The notes beneath the pieces were generated by a model, which was not told the origin of the DNA, ran no database searches, and saw only the letters and a list, made by a program, of their open reading frames with translations. Made by a program: the position numbers and the translations under genes. A DNA stretch of 11,845 nucleotides, taken from positions 1 to 11,845 of the forward strand of contig JAEZHK010000001.1 in NCBI GenBank assembly GCA_023416655.1, written 5' to 3'. Shown in pieces: positions 8,374 to 11,845 of this stretch. How positions within the stretch are numbered: the first letter of the stretch is position 1; every line of letters begins with the position of its first letter. This stretch comes from Bacillota bacterium. Lineage in GTDB: Bacteria > Bacillota > Clostridia > Christensenellales > Aristaeellaceae.

Positions 8374-9912
8374 TCATCCCGCCGGTTTTGCGGGCACCGG
8401 GGTGTTCTCCGGCACTTTGGCGCTCTCCTCGTACAGGTTCGCGCCGCAGACCGGGCAGCCGGTGTAGCCCTCCTCGAGCATCGCTTCCTCAAACGTCATG
8501 AATGTAGGCGTTCCGGCGATGGCCGCGCACTTGCTGGTGATGTGGAAGACGTGGTCGGTGCCGCACCAGACGACGAACTTCTCCTGCAGCAGTTCCGCCG
8601 CGGGCGGATTGCATTTGGGACAGGCCTTGAACCCGGCGTCCACCGAGGACTGGAGCGTGTACTGCTTGGGACCCGACATGCCCGGGCAGTGCTCGTCCAC
8701 GTGGTAGTACTTGCCCTTTGACGTGTGCCAGACCAGCATTTCGCCCAGCGGCTCCCTCGAAGGCAGCGGGATGGGGGTGGGAGCGACTGTGGGCTTCGGC
8801 GTGGCGGTGGCCACCGGCGTCAGCGAGGGCGACGGCGATGGGGTGGCGAGCGCGGTGGGCGCATTGGGCGTTGCCGGAAGCTCCGCAGAGGCTTCAGGGG
8901 ACGGGGATTCCGCAGACGGGGAGGCGCTCACGACCGCCTTCGCGTCGATCGCCGGGCTGGCGGTCGGGGCGGTGGCGTCGGCAGGGCTGGTGGCCTGGGT
9001 GATGACGGCCATCGCGGTCGTCGTGGATTCCGGCGTAATGTTCGGCTGGGCCGACTCACCGGCGCTGAGCACACACTCCGGGCAGGGCGACAGGTGCATT
9101 TCCTTCGCGGCGGACAGCGGGATTTCTTCCGCGCCCGTCCGGCCGCCGCAGGTGGGGTCGTTGTGGTAGATCATTTCGTCAAACACGAACCAGACCATCT
9201 CCACCGGCGCCGAAGGTTCCGGCGTGGGCGCCGGGGTGGGGCTGGGCGTGGGCGCGGGCGTCGTCACCGGGGTGGGCATGGGCGTCGGGGTGGGCGCGAG
9301 GCCCGTGTCGTAGAGCGCCTGCTTGAAGCCGCCGGCCGCGCCCTGAAAGATCAGCCCGGTGAGCTTGCCGCTCTGGGCGGCCAGCGCGTCCATGTTCTTC
9401 TTGGCGGCGGGGACCGCGGAGAGCAGCGCCTTCTGGCTGAGGCTGGCGGCGCTGGAGGCGATGCGCGACATGTTGGTCGCGTATTGGTCAGAATGGCCCG
9501 CCGCGTACTCCGTGCGTTCGGCGACGTAGGTCGCCCAACCCTTCACGCTATTTTGGGCCATGGTGATCATGTCGTTCTCGGTATCGAGGGTGAGCAGGAA
9601 TGCAAGCCCCGTCAAAAACGCGATGCCGGTGGCAACCGTGACCGTTGCCTTGACGAAGCTGCGCCAGCGCAGCCGCCTGATCCACAGCGGGATCAGGCCG
9701 ACGGGCCACAGGATGAGGAGCAGCAGGATCGTCAAGATCGCGTACAGGGTGTTGCGCGGGCGGCGCTTGCGCCCGTTGCCGGGGCCGCCAAAGTTGCCCG
9801 GTTGCGGCCGGTAGCCGGGCCGTTTTTCCGAGCGCATCATGTATTGGCGGTCTGCGCGCTTCCACAGGCAGGGAAGCTCGAAACCCTGCGCGCCATTGAG
9901 GGCGGCCTGCAC
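8374..9912 (-). CDS. Membrane-anchored protein with three H-x4-C...CPxC putative metal-binding modules
   Basis: Not assigned to a named gene. The start is GTG 9912, with AAAAGGAG 8 nt upstream and a promoter just before it, giving 512 residues. Layout: a basic cytoplasmic N-terminus (RSEKRPGYRPQPGN, GRKRRPR); two hydrophobic segments at about 55-78 and 87-109; an extracytoplasmic Ala/Ser region; a Pro/Thr linker (206-234); module 1 (238-281, H250, C255, C277/C280); a second long Ser/Thr/Pro/Ala linker (about 285-385); module 2 (391-436, H404, C409, C431/C434); module 3 (444-489, H457, C462, C486/C489). Each module reads aromatic-H-x4-C, then 21-23 residues, then CPxC. This resembles the small YHxxxC...CPxC Zn-type modules found at the ends of secreted Gram-positive proteins, and loosely the Ada zinc domain. 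Metal binding and cell-surface location are inferred; the function is unknown. Confidence 0.85.
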   Translation of the reverse strand: MQAALNGAQGFELPCLWKRADRQYMMRSEKRPGYRPQPGNFGGPGNGRKRRPRNTLYAILTILLLLILWPVGLIPLWIRRLRWRSFVKATVTVATGIAFLTGLAFLLTLDTENDMITMAQNSVKGWATYVAERTEYAAGHSDQYATNMSRIASSAASLSQKALLSAVPAAKKNMDALAAQSGKLTGLIFQGAAGGFKQALYDTGLAPTPTPMPTPVTTPAPTPSPTPAPTPEPSAPVEMVWFVFDEMIYHNDPTCGGRTGAEEIPLSAAKEMHLSPCPECVLSAGESAQPNITPESTTTAMAVITQATSPADATAPTASPAIDAKAVVSASPSAESPSPEASAELPATPNAPTALATPSPSPSLTPVATATPKPTVAPTPIPLPSREPLGEMLVWHTSKGKYYHVDEHCPGMSGPKQYTLQSSVDAGFKACPKCNPPAAELLQEKFVVWCGTDHVFHITSKCAAIAGTPTFMTFEEAMLEEGYTGCPVCGANLYEESAKVPENTPVPAKPAG

Positions 9913-9950
9913 ATCAACCACTCCTTTTCGGGCACAAAAATCTAACTTAT

Positions 9951-9979
9951 AGTATAACAGAGCAAACATTCCATTTCAA
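9951..9979 (-). promoter_or_regulatory. Sigma-A promoter of the membrane protein gene
   Basis: On the - strand TTGAAA (9974-9979) and TATACT (9951-9956) are spaced by exactly 17 bp. Transcription should start near 9944, about 32 nt before the GTG start. This rules out an in-frame ATG at 9969, which lies between the two promoter boxes, as the real start. Confidence 0.82.
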
Positions 9980-10085
9980 CATTATTTTTAACAGGAGAAA
10001 TCCAGCCTGTGTCAGGTGAATATGCTTTGAATGACCGACCTGCCCGTGCTCAATTCGTTCCTGCGGCCTTGTATATCGAGGGACT

Positions 10086-10187
10086 GCTGCTCGTCGGCCT
10101 TCCGACCGTTTCCGGCGACCCGCGCGCTGTGTTTTTGGATGGATCGCTGCTCGTCGGCCTTCCGACCGTTTCCGGCGACCTGCGCGC
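10086..10187 (+). repeat. Tandem duplication with 60-bp period
   Basis: Bases 10086-10127 and 10146-10187 are identical except for one base (C10121 against T10181). The second unit runs into the left arm of H1 of repeat copy D. The first unit holds the same H1 left arm and loop but has lost the right arm, continuing as TGTGTTTTTGG. This looks like a local tandem duplication of the repeat's left edge with about 20 bp of flanking DNA. Confidence 0.9.
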
Positions 10188-10336
10188 CGGAAACGCGTTC
10201 CAGACACCAGTCACACTGGTGTCTGGAACAATACCGATCGTCAGCGGGCCGCCCGGAAATCCGTGAGGATTTCAGGCCCGCGCAGTTCCTTTTCCCCTGC
10301 TTTGGATTCCGGCGTCTAGCGCCGGAATCCAAAGCA
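10167..10336 (+). repeat. Interspersed four-hairpin repeat, copy D (H4 replaced)
   Basis: Full copy (170 nt) just upstream of yqfC. H1 is 10167-10195 (CGTTTCCGGCG/CGCCGGAAACG). H2 is 10197-10229 (15-bp perfect stem, left arm GTTCCAGACACCAGT, loop CAC). H3 is 10244-10281 (outer GCGGGCC/GGCCCGC, inner GAAATCC/GGATTTC closed by a GTGA tetraloop). At the H4 place (10298-10336) there is a 17-bp perfect stem with loop TCTAG whose sequence is unrelated to H4 of copies A-C (left arm TGCTTTGGATTCCGGCG). H1, H2 and the H3 inner stem show paired changes against other copies. Confidence 0.9.
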
Positions 10337-10361
10337 TACGATCAGGGAGGGGGTGGGGCGC

Positions 10362-10697
10362 ATGGCGTCGCGCAAGGCGCCGGGCCGCGTTCGGCGCAGC
10401 GCGTTCCCGGCGATGGAGTGGCTGGAGGAGGCGGCGGGCGCGCTGCCGCGGCTGATGCTGGCGGGCGGCCGCCGCGCGATGATTGAAAACCACACGGGCA
10501 TTCTGGAGTTCACCCCTTCCTGCGTCCGCCTCATGACGCGGCAGGGGGTTCTGGCGATCCGCGGGTCGGCGCTGCTGCTCACCCAGATCCGCCCGGACGC
10601 GCTGACCGTGCGGGGCGAGATTCAGACAATTGAACTGCCCGGCTCCGCGGAGCACATATCCCCGGACCAGGAACAGGAAAAGGGGGCCGGAGGGTGA
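10362..10697 (+). CDS. yqfC: Sporulation protein YqfC
   Basis: Small protein (111 residues) of the YqfC family, in Bacillus subtilis part of the sigma-E regulon in the mother cell during sporulation; its biochemical role is not known. The conserved core is seen at about 41-92: MIENHTGILEFTPSCVRLMT, then the G-x-L-A-I-R-G turn and a final GEIQTIELPG strand. The C-terminus is short and charged. ATG 10362 is favoured, with AGGGGGT at 10349-10355 about 6 nt upstream; a GTG at 10353 lies inside the binding site. The gene overlaps yqfD by 4 bases. CATACGAT at 10335-10342 resembles a sigma-E -10 box (CATACAnT), but no -35 could be supported and it would leave a very short leader. The whole upstream region is repeat copy D. 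Confidence 0.9.
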   Translation: MASRKAPGRVRRSAFPAMEWLEEAAGALPRLMLAGGRRAMIENHTGILEFTPSCVRLMTRQGVLAIRGSALLLTQIRPDALTVRGEIQTIELPGSAEHISPDQEQEKGAGG

Positions 10698-11845
10698 GCG
10701 GGCCGGTGGAACTGCGCTTCCGCGGACGAATGGCCGAGAAGCTGATCGACCGCGCCCGCCAGGAGGGCATAAGGATCGAGCTGGCCGAAAAGACAGGCCC
10801 CAAGGAAACGATCCTCAGGACCGGCGACGCCGACGCGCAGCGCATCATGGCACTGGCGGAAAAGTTCAAGCTGGACGTGAAGATCGTCCGGGTCGGCGGA
10901 ATCCCCCGCCTTCGGAGGATCCTCGTCCGGCGGATGACGATGGTGCTTTCGCTGATGATTTTTCTGGGCGTTCTGATGCTGATGGCCGGGCGCGCCTGGC
11001 TGGTGGAGGTTCGCCTGACCGGAGCGGAGCCCGGCAACCTCGAGCGCGCGATGCAAAAGGCGGGCGTCAAGGTGGGCATGGACCTGGCAGGGCTGGACGC
11101 GCACCTTTTGTCCCAGCAGCTCATGGCCACGGCGGGCGATTTGGCGTACGTGGGCGTATCGCGTCAGGGTGTGCGGCTTTTGATCGAGGCGGTGGGCGAG
11201 GACCCGCCGCCGCCCATCTACGACCCCGCCGCCGCGAGGGATCTCCGCGCCGTCCGGGACGGGGTGGTGGAATCGGTCACGGTGCTGGCGGGAAAGGCGG
11301 CGGTGAAGCCGGGCGACACGGTGCTGAAGGGCCAGACGCTGATCCGCGGCGAGGAAAAGGTCACGGACGAATTGACCCGCGGGGTATGCGCGCTGGGGAG
11401 CGTGGTGGCGCGGGTCTGGGTGACCGGCGAGGCCGTCGCGCCGCTGACGCGCGAGGAGCGCATCCCCACCGGAAACGCCCGGACCGAAAGCGCGCTCACC
11501 GGGCCGGGCTTCCGCTTTCAATTGACAAGCGCGCAGCCGTTTTCGCTGGAAAACGCCGAAGAGAGCTTCCTGCCCATCGGCGGGCTCTTCCTGCCACTGG
11601 GCGTTGAGCGCGTTGCCCACGAGGAGATGCAGACCAAAACCGTGCCGCTCAACGAGGACGCCGTCAAGCGTGAAATTTCCGAAAAGGCGCTCGCCGAGGC
11701 GCTCCAAAAGCAGCCCCAATCGTCTACCGCGATTGACAAATGGGTAGATTATAGTATGATAGAAGGGGGCAAAATCCGCGCGCGCGCCATCATTGAATTG
11801 CGCATGAACATCGCGGGTTCCGCCGATCTGGCGCTTTCGGAGGAA
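10694..11845 (+). CDS. yqfD: Sporulation protein YqfD (3' end beyond window)
   Basis: Open to the window end without a stop: 384 codons, so only the last few residues of a protein of about 390-400 residues should be missing. A cytoplasmic N-terminal domain of about 80 residues ends in GGIPRLRRILVRR, followed by one membrane helix (82-99) and an extracytoplasmic part. That part has a POTRA-like segment (W102-V165) and the family-typical segment RDGVVESVTVLAGKAAVKPG, then GDTVLKGQTLIRGEE (188-221). YqfD is required for efficient sporulation in Bacillus and is made in the mother cell under sigma-E. The start GTG 10694 overlaps the yqfC stop as GTGA, with AGGGGG 7 nt upstream, implying translational coupling; an alternative GTG at 10706 is possible. 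phoH is the usual next gene in Bacillota. Confidence 0.92.
   Translation, partial: MSGPVELRFRGRMAEKLIDRARQEGIRIELAEKTGPKETILRTGDADAQRIMALAEKFKLDVKIVRVGGIPRLRRILVRRMTMVLSLMIFLGVLMLMAGRAWLVEVRLTGAEPGNLERAMQKAGVKVGMDLAGLDAHLLSQQLMATAGDLAYVGVSRQGVRLLIEAVGEDPPPPIYDPAAARDLRAVRDGVVESVTVLAGKAAVKPGDTVLKGQTLIRGEEKVTDELTRGVCALGSVVARVWVTGEAVAPLTREERIPTGNARTESALTGPGFRFQLTSAQPFSLENAEESFLPIGGLFLPLGVERVAHEEMQTKTVPLNEDAVKREISEKALAEALQKQPQSSTAIDKWVDYSMIEGGKIRARAIIELRMNIAGSADLALSEE

Noticed and set aside
9216..9300. GGCGTGGGCG-rich low-complexity DNA as a separate repeat element
   Set aside because: It is the coding sequence of the Pro/Thr linker of the membrane protein read on the opposite strand.
10009..10266. 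85-codon frame (GTG start, AGGAG 11 nt upstream) through the tandem duplication and copy D
   Set aside because: The protein is only the repeat translated (LLVGLPTVSGD twice); spacing is too long and no promoter is seen.
10622..11719. Long frames on both strands (for example 10630-11607 +, 10622-11719 -) over yqfD
   Set aside because: yqfD in frame with 10694 has family motifs, a membrane helix and overlap with yqfC; the others are shadows.

Overview
The window is 11,845 bases of GC-rich DNA that looks like a chromosomal segment of an endospore-forming member of the Bacillota, probably an uncultured Clostridia. This rests on the sporulation pair yqfC-yqfD at the right end, strong AGGAGG-type ribosome binding sites, short intergenic regions with clear sigma-A promoters, and Bacillota-type housekeeping genes. 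No tRNA, rRNA, CRISPR array, transposase or phage gene was found.

Layout. On the + strand: glnS (glutaminyl-tRNA synthetase, 360-2066), a MATE-family efflux transporter (2345-3763) and a class I aminotransferase (4067-5266). On the - strand, transcribed leftward from about 9950: a membrane-anchored protein with three H-x4-C...CPxC modules (8374-9912), then pepC (bleomycin hydrolase-type aminopeptidase C, 6974-8299) and ychF (5631-6728) from its own promoter. On the + strand again at the right edge: yqfC (10362-10697), overlapping by 4 bases with yqfD (10694 to the window end, incomplete). Apart from yqfC-yqfD the genes are functionally independent housekeeping genes.

The most interesting content is between the genes. 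Four full copies (106-276, 5272-5437 inverted, 6815-6980, 10167-10336) and one fragment (2072-2104) of an approximately 166-171-base interspersed repeat are present. Each full copy folds into four consecutive stem-loops (H1-H4). Arm sequences differ between copies, but both sides of each stem change together, while the H2-H3 spacer is 14 nt and H3 is 38 nt in every copy. The fragment and the inverted copy begin 5 nt after the stop codons of glnS and the aminotransferase, with H4 first. A third copy supplies the stop codon of pepC, also H4 first in the direction of that gene. I do not recognise the family. It behaves like a mobile, non-coding, structured intergenic element. A further cluster of unrelated strong hairpins fills the glnS-MATE gap.

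Intergenic stretches: 1-359 holds an unresolved edge, repeat copy A and the glnS promoter. 2067-2344 holds the repeat fragment, a hairpin cluster and a terminator-like hairpin. 3764-4066 holds a terminator and a possible promoter. 5267-5630 holds repeat copy B and two or three hairpins or terminators. 6729-6973 holds the ychF promoter and repeat copy C. 9913-10361 holds a - strand promoter, a 60-bp-period duplication and repeat copy D.
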